DNA of 64,000 nt from Salirhabdus sp. Marseille-P4669 (GCF_900240405.1 NZ_OEQK01000005.1:124001-188000), one strand, 5' to 3'; counted from the stretch's first letter, positions 16,570 through 25,941 are shown. The notes: generated from the letters alone by a model not told the origin. A program made the numbers and translations.

Positions 16570-17973
16570 TTGAATTCACTACTACGATCTATTCCACCTG
16601 TGCACGAAATCCAAAGGGAAGCTGCTATATTAGATATCCAAAAGGAGTTAAACCTAACGACTAACAAAGTGACGGAAACAATTCAACAGGTTGTGAATCA
16701 GATTAGAGAAATGATTATAGAGGAAAAGCTTAGCTTGGATTCTCGTTCTATAAAAACGCATATTATTGATATCGTTGTACAATCGTTAACGACATGGAAC
16801 GAATATACGTTAAAAAGAGTTATTAATGGAACAGGTACCGTTTTACATACAAATCTTGGGCGAGCAAGACTGTCGGAAGAGGCTGCAAAACATGTTGTTG
16901 AGATTGCTACGAGTTATAGTAATTTAGAATATGACATACAAAACGGCAAACGGGGTTCAAGACATGCCATTGTAGAGGATTTAATTAAAGAGGTAACTGG
17001 TGCCGAGGCTGCGATTGTAGTAAATAATAATGCCGCAGCTGTGTATTTTATCCTTCGATGCTTTGCGAAAGGTTCGGAAGTTATCGTATCCCGTGGAGAA
17101 TTAGTCGAAATTGGTGGAAGCTTTCGAGTTTCCTCCATAATGGAAGAAAGCGATGCAAAGTTGGTGGAAGTCGGCACCACAAATAAAACCAACATAAATG
17201 ATTATGAAAAAGCCATTTCTGATCGAACCACAATGCTGTTAAAGGTACATACAAGTAATTTCAAAATTGTTGGATTTACAAAAAGCGTAGAGCGTAAGGA
17301 ACTTTCCAAACTAGCTGAAGAGCATGGAGTACTTTTTTATGAAGATTTAGGTAGCGGAGCGTTATATAATTTTTCTGACCATCACATTGGGGACGAACCT
17401 GTTGTTAAATCAATTTTAAAGGAAGGCCCACACCTAATTTCTTTTAGTGGTGATAAGCTTTTAGGGGGCCCACAAGCAGGTATTATTGCTGGAAAAAAAG
17501 AACTGATTGATAAGCTCAAACAACATCAGCTTGCAAGGGTACTTCGAGTGGATAAAATGTCACTCGCTGCACTAGAAGTAACATTAAAAGCGTATGTGAA
17601 AGATACTATACCTGCAATTCCTACTGTTAAGGATATGTTAAAGCCTAAAGAACAGTTGCATATGCAAGCCATGCAATTTTTAGGGCGATGTCGAGACTTT
17701 TCGAACATCCGTTTAAGTATCAAAAAAGATATGTCCATGATTGGCGGGGGGACTATGCCTACAGAACAAATCGAAACATACGGGATTACACTTAACACCA
17801 AAAAAATGACGACTGTTGATATGGAAAGAAATTTACGTGTTCGCAAGCTTCCAGTTATTTGTAGATTTGTAAAGGAAGAATTATTCATCGACTTTCGAAC
17901 ACTTTCCAATCAAGATATAGACGATTTATTTCACATTCTTACGCAAGTAGAACAAGAATTACAGGTCGTGTGA
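16570..17973 (+). CDS. selA: SelA, L-seryl-tRNA(Sec) selenium transferase
   Basis: SelA converts Ser-tRNA(Sec) to Sec-tRNA(Sec) with selenophosphate, using PLP. The N-terminal tRNA-binding part (LRSIPPVHEI) and the PLP domain with INGTGTVLHTNLGRA, VNNNAAAVY, RGELVEIGGSFRV and the cofactor lysine in SFSGDKLLGGPQAG (Lys296 from the chosen start) are clear. The TTG at 16570 is preferred: GGGAGG is about 7 bases upstream of it but touches the ATG at 16564. The product has 467 residues. Selenophosphate synthetase (selD) is not in this window and must be encoded elsewhere if the system works. The 3' end overlaps convergent sspP by 15 bases. Confidence 0.95.
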   Translation: MNSLLRSIPPVHEIQREAAILDIQKELNLTTNKVTETIQQVVNQIREMIIEEKLSLDSRSIKTHIIDIVVQSLTTWNEYTLKRVINGTGTVLHTNLGRARLSEEAAKHVVEIATSYSNLEYDIQNGKRGSRHAIVEDLIKEVTGAEAAIVVNNNAAAVYFILRCFAKGSEVIVSRGELVEIGGSFRVSSIMEESDAKLVEVGTTNKTNINDYEKAISDRTTMLLKVHTSNFKIVGFTKSVERKELSKLAEEHGVLFYEDLGSGALYNFSDHHIGDEPVVKSILKEGPHLISFSGDKLLGGPQAGIIAGKKELIDKLKQHQLARVLRVDKMSLAALEVTLKAYVKDTIPAIPTVKDMLKPKEQLHMQAMQFLGRCRDFSNIRLSIKKDMSMIGGGTMPTEQIETYGITLNTKKMTTVDMERNLRVRKLPVICRFVKEELFIDFRTLSNQDIDDLFHILTQVEQELQVV

Positions 17974-18087
17974 GGCACCTTTTTTCTGTCTAGAATGATT
18001 GCGGTTCTTTACCTTTTTGGAGCCTTTCATTGGCTCACCGTAAGGCTGTTTTACTTGATCTTTGAATTTCGATTGCTTTTCTGACAT
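17959..18087 (-). CDS. sspP: SspP, minor small acid-soluble spore protein
   Basis: The 42-residue basic protein ends with the SspP core GSKKVKNRNHSRQKKGASHD, nearly identical to B. subtilis SspP. It is made in the forespore under SigG in B. subtilis and packed in the spore core; the minor SASPs have little individual phenotype. AGGAGG lies upstream of the ATG. A weak SigG-like promoter (TAAATA, 18 bases, AATAATA) can be drawn on the minus strand upstream but is not convincing. The usual partner sspO is absent from the adjacent sequence. Confidence 0.9.
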   Translation of the reverse strand: MSEKQSKFKDQVKQPYGEPMKGSKKVKNRNHSRQKKGASHDL

Positions 18088-18290
18088 AGAAACTCCTCCT
18101 TTCCATCTTATTATTTGAAAAACATTTAGGAAATATTTAATGTTTTTATGTATAGAAAAGAAAAATTTAGTTGAATCGTTTTACTTATCTAACATTTTGA
18201 TTTAAAATGAATACGTGCGCAAAGACTGTCAAAGGTAGGGACATGGGAACAGGAGAAGCACTTATACATATTTTCTTAGGGGGTATACAA

Positions 18291-21002
18291 ATGACAGCTA
18301 ATAACGCTTACAATGCGAAAAAGCAGTTTGAAATTGATGGCAAAAAGTATAATTACTATGATTTGAAAGCGTTGGAGGAAGCTGGAATTGGTAATGTATC
18401 ACGCTTACCATATTCCATTCGTGTTCTTCTTGAATCTGTACTACGCCAGCATGATGGACGTGTAATTAAAAATGAGCATGTTGAAAACTTAGCAAAATGG
18501 GGCACAGCTGATGTAGAAGGTAATGTGGATGTTCCATTTAAACCTTCCCGAGTTATTTTACAAGACTTTACAGGGGTACCAGCAGTAGTAGATTTAGCCT
18601 CCCTTCGTAAAGCTATGGTTGATATGGGTGGAAGCCCTGACAGTATTAATCCAGAAGTTCCAGTTGACCTAGTAATTGACCACTCCGTTCAAGTTGATAA
18701 ATATGGTTCTTCAAATGCCCTTCGATTAAATATGGACCTAGAATTTGAACGTAACGCGGAGCGTTATCAATTCCTAAACTGGGCTCAAAAAGCATTCGAT
18801 AATTATCGTGCTGTTCCACCTGCAACAGGAATTGTACACCAAGTTAACCTAGAATATTTAGCAAGTGTTGTTCATGCGATCGAAAATGAAAGCGGTGAAT
18901 ATGACACATATCCAGATACTTTAGTGGGTACGGACTCTCATACAACGATGATCAACGGTATCGGTGTTCTTGGTTGGGGTGTTGGTGGTATTGAAGCGGA
19001 AGCAGGAATGCTTGGTCAACCATCTTATTTCCCAGCTCCAGAAGTTATCGGTGTGAAACTTGTAGGTAAGTTTCCGAATGGAGCTACAGCAACAGACTTA
19101 GCTTTAAAAGTAACGCAAGTACTTCGTGAAGCTAAAGTAGTTGGTAAATTTGTTGAATTCTTCGGTCCTGGTTTAAGTGAAATGCCTTTAGCTGACCGTG
19201 CAACTATTTCGAACATGGCTCCTGAATACGGTGCTACTTGTGGTTTCTTCCCAGTTGATAATGAAGCGTTAGCATATATGCGTTTAACTGGACGTTCTGA
19301 AGAGCACATTAAAGTAGTTGAAACGTACTGTAAGGAAAACAACTTATTCTATACACCAGATCAAGAAGAGCCTGAATTTACAAAGCTTATTACAATTGAT
19401 CTTTCTGAGCTTGAACCAAACCTTTCTGGTCCTAAGCGTCCGCAAGATTTGATTCCTTTATCACAAATGAAAGAATCATTCAACAAAGCACTTACTGCTC
19501 CAGCAGGTAACCATGGTTTTGGTTTAGATGAAAATGAAAAGGATAAAACTGCTACTGCTAAGCTTGCAGATGGTAGAGAAACAACAATGAAAACAGGTGC
19601 AGTTGCAATTGCTGCAATCACATCTTGTACAAATACTTCGAACCCATACGTAATGCTAGGTGCTGGTCTACTTGCGAAAAAAGCAGTAGAAAAAGGCTTA
19701 GAGGTACCTGCTTATGTAAAAACATCTTTAGCACCAGGCTCAAAGGTTGTTACACGTTATCTTGAAGATGCTGGTTTACTTGATTATTTAGATCAATTAG
19801 GATTTAACCTAGTTGGTTACGGATGTACTACTTGTATCGGTAACTCTGGTCCACTACTACCAGAAATTGAGGAAGCGATTTCTGAGAATGACTTAACTGT
19901 AGCATCTGTACTTTCAGGTAACCGTAACTTTGAAGGTCGTATCCATCCATTAGTGAAGGCGAACTTCTTAGCATCACCACCACTAGTTGTAGCATATGCG
20001 TTAGCTGGTACAGTGGATATCGATTTATACAACGAGCCACTTGGTCAAGATAAAGACGGTAACAATGTATTCTTTAAAGACATTTGGCCTTCTAGTGAAG
20101 AAGTAAAAGCGGAAATTGCAAAAGTAGTAACGCCTGAAATTTTCCGTAAAGAATATGAAAACGTATTTAATTCAAACGAAAAGTGGAATGCGATTGAAAC
20201 AACAGATGAGCCACTTTACCAATGGGATGAAGATTCCACATACATTCAAAATCCTCCATTCTTTGAAGGATTGTCCAAAGACCCAGAAGAGGTTAAACCC
20301 CTATCTGGATTGCGTGTAGTTGGTAAGTTTGGAGATTCAGTTACGACTGACCACATTTCACCAGCAGGGGCTATTCCTAAGGATATGCCTGCAGGTAAGT
20401 ATTTAACGGATAAAGGAGTATCTCCACGTGACTTTAACTCTTATGGCTCTCGTCGTGGTAACCATGAAGTAATGATGCGTGGTACTTTCGGTAACATTCG
20501 TATTCGTAACCAAATTGCACCTGGTACAGAAGGTGGATTCACAACATACTGGCCAACAGAAGAAATTATGCCAATTTATGACGCATGTATGAAATACCAA
20601 GAAGACAATACTGGTTTGGCTGTTATTGCTGGTAACGATTACGGTATGGGATCTTCTCGTGACTGGGCTGCAAAAGGTACAAACTTACTAGGAATCAAAA
20701 CAGTTATTGCCCAAAGTTTTGAGCGTATTCATCGCTCTAACCTTGTAATGATGGGTGTACTACCATTACAATTTAAAGAAGGTGAAGGCGCTGAAGCTCT
20801 TGGCCTAACTGGTAGAGAAGTACTTGATGTTCAAATTGATGAAAATGTAAAACCACATGACCTAGTGAAAGTAACGGCTACTGATGAAGCAGGTAATAAG
20901 ACAGAATTTGAAGCTATTGCCCGTTTCGATAGTGAAGTGGAAATTGATTACTATCGTCATGGCGGTATTTTACAAATGGTATTGCGTAACAAATTAAAAT
21001 AA
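18291..21002 (+). CDS. citB: Aconitate hydratase A
   Basis: Interconverts citrate and isocitrate in the Krebs cycle; without its 4Fe-4S cluster the Bacillus enzyme binds mRNA. The 903 residues (909 in B. subtilis) include [31 protein letters not shown], the cluster cysteines in TSCTNTSNP and [10 protein letters not shown], and [10 protein letters not shown]-like [17 protein letters not shown] in the C-terminal domain. The ATG at 18291 has AGGGGGT 7 bases upstream; an in-frame ATG at 18207 lies in the leader. It is flanked by sspP and yneN as in B. subtilis. No CcpC-type dyad was recognised in the short upstream region. Confidence 0.98.
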   Translation: MTANNAYNAKKQFEIDGKKYNYYDLKALEEAGIGNVSRLPYSIRVLLESVLRQHDGRVIKNEHVENLAKWGTADVEGNVDVPFKPSRVILQDFTGVPAVVDLASLRKAMVDMGGSPDSINPEVPVDLVIDHSVQVDKYGSSNALRLNMDLEFERNAERYQFLNWAQKAFDNYRAVPPATGIVHQVNLEYLASVVHAIENESGEYDTYPDTLVGTDSHTTMINGIGVLGWGVGGIEAEAGMLGQPSYFPAPEVIGVKLVGKFPNGATATDLALKVTQVLREAKVVGKFVEFFGPGLSEMPLADRATISNMAPEYGATCGFFPVDNEALAYMRLTGRSEEHIKVVETYCKENNLFYTPDQEEPEFTKLITIDLSELEPNLSGPKRPQDLIPLSQMKESFNKALTAPAGNHGFGLDENEKDKTATAKLADGRETTMKTGAVAIAAITSCTNTSNPYVMLGAGLLAKKAVEKGLEVPAYVKTSLAPGSKVVTRYLEDAGLLDYLDQLGFNLVGYGCTTCIGNSGPLLPEIEEAISENDLTVASVLSGNRNFEGRIHPLVKANFLASPPLVVAYALAGTVDIDLYNEPLGQDKDGNNVFFKDIWPSSEEVKAEIAKVVTPEIFRKEYENVFNSNEKWNAIETTDEPLYQWDEDSTYIQNPPFFEGLSKDPEEVKPLSGLRVVGKFGDSVTTDHISPAGAIPKDMPAGKYLTDKGVSPRDFNSYGSRRGNHEVMMRGTFGNIRIRNQIAPGTEGGFTTYWPTEEIMPIYDACMKYQEDNTGLAVIAGNDYGMGSSRDWAAKGTNLLGIKTVIAQSFERIHRSNLVMMGVLPLQFKEGEGAEALGLTGREVLDVQIDENVKPHDLVKVTATDEAGNKTEFEAIARFDSEVEIDYYRHGGILQMVLRNKLK

Positions 21003-21015
21003 GTAATATTCACAT

Positions 21016-21045
21016 GCACTCCTCTATTGAGGAGTGCTTTTTTAA
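21016..21045 (+). terminator. Terminator of citB
   Basis: GCACTCCTC and GAGGAGTGC around a four-base loop followed by T6. Confidence 0.95.
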
Positions 21046-21145
21046 CATTTATACGGATTCACCCATAGCTTTTCTTACATGTATAACCATGTTAAAATGG
21101 ACAGTAGCGAATACATATTGGAGTATAAAGGATGGTTACAACGCT

Positions 21146-21799
21146 ATGATTAAACGCCTATTTGCAGTAACAGTTCTACTTTTAATGATTGGTTTTGTTA
21201 TATACAGCTTTACAAAAGAAAAAACAGCTGCAGAGAAAGGATACAGCTTCACAGAAGAAAATACAGCTGCAGAGAAAAAGGAGGAGTTACCAGTTGAAGT
21301 GGAGGACGAATCCTTTGATGGGGTTATTTGGGCAACTCCTGAGGACGATCGTGCTGTAGAGGTTTCAAGTGTGAAGGTGCAGGATATTGCACCAGATTTT
21401 ACTTTAGAAACGTTATCTGGTGAATCATTAACATTATCCGACTTGAAAGGGAAAAAAGTGTTTTTAAATTTTTGGGCTACTTGGTGTACTTACTGTATCG
21501 ATGAAATGCCAGCTATGCAACAATTTTATGAGGACCACAAGGATGAGCTTGTTGTTCTAGGACTTAATGCAACCGGATCTGAAAAATCTGTAAAAGAGGT
21601 AAAGTCCTTTGTTGAGGATTTAGGTGTTACCTTTCCAATAGCTCTTGATAAGGATTTAGACGTAACCTATAACAAATATCAAGCATTTGGTTTACCAACA
21701 ACGTATTTTATCAATACCAAGGGAGAAGTGCAATTACCAAAACATGTAGGTCCAATGGATATAGAACTCATGACTGAAAAGCTAAAGGAACTAGAATAA
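21146..21799 (+). CDS. yneN: YneN-like membrane-anchored thioredoxin (TlpA/ResA type)
   Basis: The 217-residue protein has a signal anchor (LFAVTVLLLMIGFVIYSF), an acidic linker to about residue 75, and a TlpA-like thioredoxin domain with APDFTLETLSGE, the active site NFWATWCTYC, and the cis-proline region FGLPTTYFI. It should act outside the membrane as a thiol-disulphide reductase, fed by CcdA. Gene position matches B. subtilis yneN. The linker contains a tandem duplication of 13 residues (see the repeat entry). The ribosome binding site is weak (AAAGGAT). Confidence 0.88.
   Translation: MIKRLFAVTVLLLMIGFVIYSFTKEKTAAEKGYSFTEENTAAEKKEELPVEVEDESFDGVIWATPEDDRAVEVSSVKVQDIAPDFTLETLSGESLTLSDLKGKKVFLNFWATWCTYCIDEMPAMQQFYEDHKDELVVLGLNATGSEKSVKEVKSFVEDLGVTFPIALDKDLDVTYNKYQAFGLPTTYFINTKGEVQLPKHVGPMDIELMTEKLKELE
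21203..21280 (+). repeat. yneN: 39-base tandem duplication inside yneN
   Basis: Two adjacent 39-base units encode YSFTKEKTAAEKG and YSFTEENTAAEKK. The units differ at only a few bases, so the duplication is recent. It lengthens the extracellular linker in frame. Confidence 0.9.
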
Positions 21800-21874
21800 G
21801 TTATTTTTCTGACTTCTCATCGAATAAACGTGCCTTTTCTTGGAAATAATGTTACAAAAAGGAGAGTATTTCCA

Positions 21875-22021
21875 ATGAAAAAGAAACGTAAAATGTCCTA
21901 CGCAGAAATTTTGGCAAATGAAAGAGAACAAATAAGACAAAATCCAGAACTTATGGAACAAATTGAACAAAAGCTTGAAGAACGTTTATCCTCAGGAATT
22001 ATGGAAGCAGCCGAAAAATAG
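21875..22021 (+). CDS. FbpB-family small basic protein
   Basis: A 48-residue charged protein: MKKKRKMSYAEILANERE, then ending near EQIEQKLEERL. The pattern S(Y/F)xELxxxN(E/K)xE(I/L)(R/L)xxPxxxEQIEQKLExR is typical of the FbpB (Fur-regulated basic protein) family. In B. subtilis FbpB helps the FsrA RNA in the iron-sparing response. No Fur box was recognised upstream, so iron control is not supported here. AAAAGGAGAG precedes the ATG at 21875. Confidence 0.6.
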   Translation: MKKKRKMSYAEILANEREQIRQNPELMEQIEQKLEERLSSGIMEAAEK

Positions 22022-22036
22022 GGCTGCTTTTTTATT
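22001..22036 (+). terminator. Terminator overlapping the FbpB-like stop codon
   Basis: AAGCAGCC and GGGCTGCTT enclose the end of the gene and run into T6. Confidence 0.85.
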
Positions 22037-22098
22037 CCACTTATATATTCTGTGATAAAGCTCAAACTATTTACGAAAAACTTCATAAAGGAGTTTTG

Positions 22099-22254
22099 AT
22101 GCCAATGGGTAATCCCAAAAAGGACTCAAAGCATTTTCAGCCAAGACATCTTGGTTTAGCAAGTCGCAAGTATGATGGTAATATGGGTAAGAAATATCAA
22201 ACGAAACCTGAGCATGGTGGAGGGACAATCTGGGCTCAACCAAAAGGAAATTAG
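22099..22254 (+). CDS. sspN: SspN, minor small acid-soluble spore protein
   Basis: The 51-residue protein begins MPMGNPKKDSKHFQPRHLG, the SspN signature, and is rich in Lys, Gly and His. In B. subtilis it is made in the forespore from the sspN-tlp operon, and tlp follows here after 13 bases. AAAGGAG is 5 bases before the ATG at 22099 and 11 before the ATG at 22105; either start is possible. Confidence 0.88.
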   Translation: MPMGNPKKDSKHFQPRHLGLASRKYDGNMGKKYQTKPEHGGGTIWAQPKGN

Positions 22255-22267
22255 AGGGGGAGTATAG

Positions 22268-22498
22268 ATGAATCATTATCACAATAAGCCAAAACCGGAT
22301 GATCGTTCCGATAACGTAGAAAAGTTACAACAGATGATTCATGATACGATTGAAAATATGGAAGAAGCAGAGGAATCAGCTCAGTTTGCAAATGAACAAG
22401 ACCGCCAAGATATCGAAGCGAAAAACGAACGCAGAAGACATGCAATTGAAGGGTTTCGAAGTGAAATAAAAGATGAAGTACGAGATAACAATCACTAA
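22268..22498 (+). CDS. tlp: Tlp, small acid-soluble spore protein
   Basis: The 76 residues contain the Tlp core PKPDDRSDNVEKLQQMI, then MEEAEESAQFANEQDR and IEAKNERRRHAIEGFRSEI. Tlp is a minor spore core protein named for weak thioredoxin similarity; it has no CxxC. AGAGGGGGAG precedes the ATG, and it is co-transcribed with sspN. Confidence 0.92.
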   Translation: MNHYHNKPKPDDRSDNVEKLQQMIHDTIENMEEAEESAQFANEQDRQDIEAKNERRRHAIEGFRSEIKDEVRDNNH

Positions 22499-22502
22499 TT
22501 AC

Positions 22503-22532
22503 GAGAGCCTGTCGTGAAGACAGGCTTTTTTT
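22503..22532 (+). terminator. Terminator of sspN-tlp
   Basis: GAGCCTGTC and GACAGGCTT around a five-base loop, followed by T7. Confidence 0.93.
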
Positions 22533-22630
22533 CAATCTCGAGCATGTAATATCAAACACTGGGAAAATCCGTCTAACTTATGATAAAATCACCATATTAC
22601 ATATAGCAGTAATTAGAGGGGAGTACTTTC

Positions 22631-23053
22631 ATGAAAATATCAGAAGCAGAGGTAACCGTTCGATATCAGGAAACCGATCAGATGGGGGTCGTATATCATG
22701 CCAATTATTTAGTATGGTTTGAAATTGGACGGACAAAATTTATGGAGGACTTAGGTTTTCAATATCATGAAATGGAAGAAGAGGGAATAGTTGTTCCAGT
22801 AGTAGATGCGAACATTCAGTTTAAGCAACCTGTACGCTATGGACAAACTGCAAAGGTGAAAACGTGGCTCTTAACGTATACTGGAGTTAAAATTGTATAT
22901 GGATACGAGATATTAGATGGAAATGGTGAAACAGCAGTAACAGGTACGACAACACATGTTTGTGTCAAGAAAGAAACATTTAAGCCAATCTCTACACGCA
23001 AAAAATTTCCAGCCTTACATGAAGCTTATGTAAAAGCAACAAGGGATGAATAA
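22631..23053 (+). CDS. yneP: YneP, 4-hydroxybenzoyl-CoA thioesterase-type hotdog protein
   Basis: A 140-residue hotdog-fold acyl-CoA thioesterase of the YbgC/4HBT group: VRYQETDQMGVVYHANYLVWFE with the Asp of TDQMG and the Tyr-His-Ala-Asn loop, followed by FMEDLGF and an IVVPVVDA strand. It likely hydrolyses short acyl-CoA in the cytoplasm; the substrate is unknown. AGAGGGGAG precedes the ATG. It overlaps no neighbour, and yneQ starts 2 bases after its stop, so they form an operon. Confidence 0.9.
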   Translation: MKISEAEVTVRYQETDQMGVVYHANYLVWFEIGRTKFMEDLGFQYHEMEEEGIVVPVVDANIQFKQPVRYGQTAKVKTWLLTYTGVKIVYGYEILDGNGETAVTGTTTHVCVKKETFKPISTRKKFPALHEAYVKATRDE

Positions 23054-23055
23054 TT

Positions 23056-23358
23056 ATGGCATTTGGTGTAAAACGTGATGAACTTATAAATTGGAAGCAA
23101 AAAGTCTTAAGTGGCGAAATCGCATTTTTAACCCATTATTGGCTCGATGACCGCTTTCCAAAGAGTAACACCGTAACAAAGGTTGGGTGCTCTGATCTAG
23201 CTAAGCTTATGGAATGGGGTAAAAAGTACGGACTAAAGCCAGAATGGATTCACAAGGATGAGCGATTTCCACATTTTGATTTAATTGGCTCCTTTCAACG
23301 TGACATATTAGAACAAGAGGGAAAGATGGAACAATTAAATCGTTTTCATTTACGTTAA
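23056..23358 (+). CDS. yneQ: YneQ, conserved small protein of unknown function
   Basis: The 100-residue product begins MAFGVKRDELINWK and contains EIAFLTHYWLDDRFP and GLKPEWIHKDERFPHFDLIG, the conserved core of YneQ in Bacillaceae. No catalytic motif can be named. It follows yneP after 2 bases and is followed by a shared bidirectional terminator. Confidence 0.85.
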   Translation: MAFGVKRDELINWKQKVLSGEIAFLTHYWLDDRFPKSNTVTKVGCSDLAKLMEWGKKYGLKPEWIHKDERFPHFDLIGSFQRDILEQEGKMEQLNRFHLR

Positions 23359-23396
23359 AAAAGAGGTCCTTATTTCGAGTAAGGACCTCTTTTTCT
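23357..23396. terminator. Bidirectional terminator between yneQ and yidD
   Basis: AAAAAGAGGTCCTTA and TAAGGACCTCTTTTT form a 15-pair stem; both strands have T runs. The right arm encodes the last residues of yidD. Confidence 0.92.
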
Positions 23397-23612
23397 TAGC
23401 TTTTCCGGTACAGGATCAAATCCACCTGGATGGAATGGATGGCATTTTAAAATTCTTTTCGTTGTTAAATAAAACCCTTTAAAGAAACCAAATCTTCTAA
23501 AGGCTTCCAACCCATATTCGGAACATGTTGGTTGAAATCGGCATGATGGTCCCCTTAATGGAGAAATATATTTACGATACACTTTAATAATGCCAATAAA
23601 TAAATATTTCAT
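23370..23612 (-). CDS. yidD: YidD, membrane protein insertion efficiency factor
   Basis: The 80-residue protein starts with a short amphipathic/hydrophobic segment ([16 protein letters not shown]) and has the diagnostic [15 protein letters not shown] and [13 protein letters not shown] with conserved Cys and Pro. YidD helps YidC insert inner-membrane proteins. The stop codon lies inside the shared terminator. It is convergent with yneQ and downstream of folE2, 19 bases away. Confidence 0.93.
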   Translation of the reverse strand: MKYLFIGIIKVYRKYISPLRGPSCRFQPTCSEYGLEAFRRFGFFKGFYLTTKRILKCHPFHPGGFDPVPEKLRKRGPYSK

Positions 23613-23631
23613 AATCTAACAAATCCGTTCC

Positions 23632-24555
23632 TTAGATATCGGTACGCTTATCAAATGTAATCGATGCAACTGCGTCATGTAAATGGATGGACTCTTCATT
23701 TACACAGGAAACCTTGAATTTTTGAACAAAAGGCATTTCAAAAAGGTCAGCCGCTACTAATCGCACCATGTCCTCAACAAAGCGAGGATTCTCATAGGCT
23801 TGCTCGGTAACCATTTTTTCATCTGGTCGCTTTAAAACAGGATGGATTCGAGCACTTGCATTGGATTCCGCTGCTTCTAATAATGATTCTTTCCAATCGA
23901 TGTCATCCTCATTAAAGTCATCTGTTAGGGTCGTCACGATTTTAACGTTACCTCTTTGGTTGTGTGCACTATATTCACTTATCTCTTTTGAACAAGGACA
24001 TAGAGTGGTAATTGTTGCTTCGAGTGAAACTTCAATTGTGAAACCTGTGTCTTTGTTATACGTAACTTTCATGGAAACATCAGCATGATTTAAACCAGTT
24101 AGATCGGATTGAGGACCTTTTCGTTCATAAAACCATGGAAATGTAACTTTCATAGATGCATCCGTTTGTTTTAAACGATCTGAAAGTTCGGCAACAAATT
24201 TTTTCATCGTATTCAGGTCAATGATAAAACCATTTTCATAATACTGATGAAGCTGTTCCGTAAAGCGACTCATATTCGTGCCTTTACTATCTTGTGCAAT
24301 ACTCGAAGTAAATTCAAACGTACCAATAGTTGTTTGCTGATATGGCTTTAGCGCACTTTGAACAACAATAGGATGTTTCACATTTTGAATTCCTACCGCA
24401 TCTATTTTAAATAAGAAATCATTTTTCGTATTTTGAAGGTCTTTCATTTTATCTTTTTCAGTTGGTTTTGTTTTGGGACCTGGTTGTACCGACCCAAATA
24501 ATTTATGGCGCTCCCTTTTACTTGGTAGTTTTCTTTTTTGATCTGCTTCTAACAT
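23632..24555 (-). CDS. folE2: FolE2-type GTP cyclohydrolase I
   Basis: FolE2 makes dihydroneopterin triphosphate, the first step of folate and related pteridine synthesis, using metals other than zinc. The 307 residues contain the catalytic CPCSKEISEYSAHNQRG and FTSSIAQDSKGTNMSRF, both typical of the COG1469 family. The ATG at 24555 has AAAGGAG 8 bases upstream; in-frame ATGs at 24561 and 24576 overlap or precede that site. Zinc-responsive (Zur) control is common for folE2, but no clear Zur box was seen upstream. Confidence 0.93.
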   Translation of the reverse strand: MLEADQKRKLPSKRERHKLFGSVQPGPKTKPTEKDKMKDLQNTKNDFLFKIDAVGIQNVKHPIVVQSALKPYQQTTIGTFEFTSSIAQDSKGTNMSRFTEQLHQYYENGFIIDLNTMKKFVAELSDRLKQTDASMKVTFPWFYERKGPQSDLTGLNHADVSMKVTYNKDTGFTIEVSLEATITTLCPCSKEISEYSAHNQRGNVKIVTTLTDDFNEDDIDWKESLLEAAESNASARIHPVLKRPDEKMVTEQAYENPRFVEDMVRLVAADLFEMPFVQKFKVSCVNEESIHLHDAVASITFDKRTDI

Positions 24556-24672
24556 CTTCATGACTCCTTTCGCCATAGCTAAATCCTATTAATGATTCTG
24601 TAACTATGAATACTTAAAATTATACATGATATTTTACAAAATGTTCAATTATTCTACCTTAACGGAGCCACT

Positions 24673-25854
24673 CTATAGTTTTTCTACAACGGTAACATCG
24701 TCTGTATAGGATTTCATATGTTCTTGCATTTCTTGAAATAGCTCTTTTGCATCGGATAGTCCATACTGATCGGCATCTATTAAGGGCACTACTTTGTAAT
24801 TTTGATAATTTGGTCGATAATTGTATGTCGGCATGATTTTTACATCCGAAAGGGAGACGGTCTTATTGTTGTTCTTGTCAATGGTTTTTGACAAATTTAA
24901 ATGTAAGATGGCACCAATACGTTGATAGAGCTCTGCCTGCCCAGATAGAAAATTACCTAAAGAATAGATAACAAAAGTCCGATGACCATCATCTTGTTCA
25001 ATCCAATCAGCTGGTTGTAATACATGTGGATGGTGACCTAATATAATATCCGCACCAGCTTTACTTACTTCTTCTACTAATAGTTTTTGTACATCATTTG
25101 CGTAACGTTGATATTCCAATCCGAAATGAAGACTAACTACTACAAAGTCTACTTGTGGTTTCAAGTTTTTAATGTCTTTTATAATTTTATCCTGCTCCAG
25201 ATATTGAACAAGATAGTCTTTACCCTCTGGTCGGATTAAACCATTTGTTCCATAAGTATAAGCAACAAAACCGACCGAGATGCCATCCTTTGTTATGATT
25301 CTTGGTTTCTGTTGGTCTTCTTCGCTGCGATAAGATCCTACATATGGAATGCCGATTTTATCGAAATAAGCTGTAGCGTTTAAAATACCTTGCTCGCCTG
25401 CATCTAACGTATGATTATTCGCCATCGAAACAATGTCCACTCCAGCATCCTTTAATGCATCTCCTACCTCATATGGAGAATTAAACATTGGATAGGAGGA
25501 GAGACCAAGCTCTGTTCCGCCTAATATCGTTTCTTGATTTGCAAACATTATATCTGGTGAAATCATATATTCTTTCACTGGTGCTAGCATTGGGGTGAAA
25601 TCATATCCTGTTTCAGTTTTTGCATCATTATAAACAGAATTATGAATTAAAATGTCTCCAACTGCCCCTAAAGTAATCTCGCTTTGAAATTGTTTTCCGG
25701 CTGGTTGAGCCTTCGTTTTCATACCTGTATGGTTTTGACTTGTATACGTCTTGTCGACAGCATCCGTTGGTTTATGACTTGAAATGATAAGGATAGCGAT
25801 ACAAACAACTAATAATGTCGCAATCAATGTAACAATACTAGATAACTTTCTCAT
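24673..25854 (-). CDS. CapA-family protein (PGA_cap metallophosphatase-like domain)
   Basis: The 393-residue protein has an N-terminal membrane anchor (IVTLIATLLVVCIAILII), a linker, and a PGA_cap domain from about residue 60: GAVGDILIHNSVY, MFANQETIL, VSMANNHTLDAGEQG, VVSLHFGLEYQ and DIILGHHPHVLQP. Metal-ligand Asp, Asn and His residues are visible. Relatives include CapA and PgsA/YwtB of poly-gamma-glutamate synthesis, but no pgsB, pgsC or capBC genes are nearby, so the product should be called only CapA-like. It faces outside. AGGGGGAAT precedes the ATG. Confidence 0.85.
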   Translation of the reverse strand: MRKLSSIVTLIATLLVVCIAILIISSHKPTDAVDKTYTSQNHTGMKTKAQPAGKQFQSEITLGAVGDILIHNSVYNDAKTETGYDFTPMLAPVKEYMISPDIMFANQETILGGTELGLSSYPMFNSPYEVGDALKDAGVDIVSMANNHTLDAGEQGILNATAYFDKIGIPYVGSYRSEEDQQKPRIITKDGISVGFVAYTYGTNGLIRPEGKDYLVQYLEQDKIIKDIKNLKPQVDFVVVSLHFGLEYQRYANDVQKLLVEEVSKAGADIILGHHPHVLQPADWIEQDDGHRTFVIYSLGNFLSGQAELYQRIGAILHLNLSKTIDKNNNKTVSLSDVKIMPTYNYRPNYQNYKVVPLIDADQYGLSDAKELFQEMQEHMKSYTDDVTVVEKL

Positions 25855-25941
25855 TCTTCATTCCCCCTAAGAAGTTTTAAACCTAAAAACATATGGCTTT
25901 ATCTTTTTATTTTCCGCCATGTATAGCATTGTTATGAAACG

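Noticed and set aside
24673-25854. Part of a poly-gamma-glutamate capsule operon
   Set aside because: No capB, capC or pgsB/pgsC homologue lies nearby; the CapA-like domain occurs widely without capsules.
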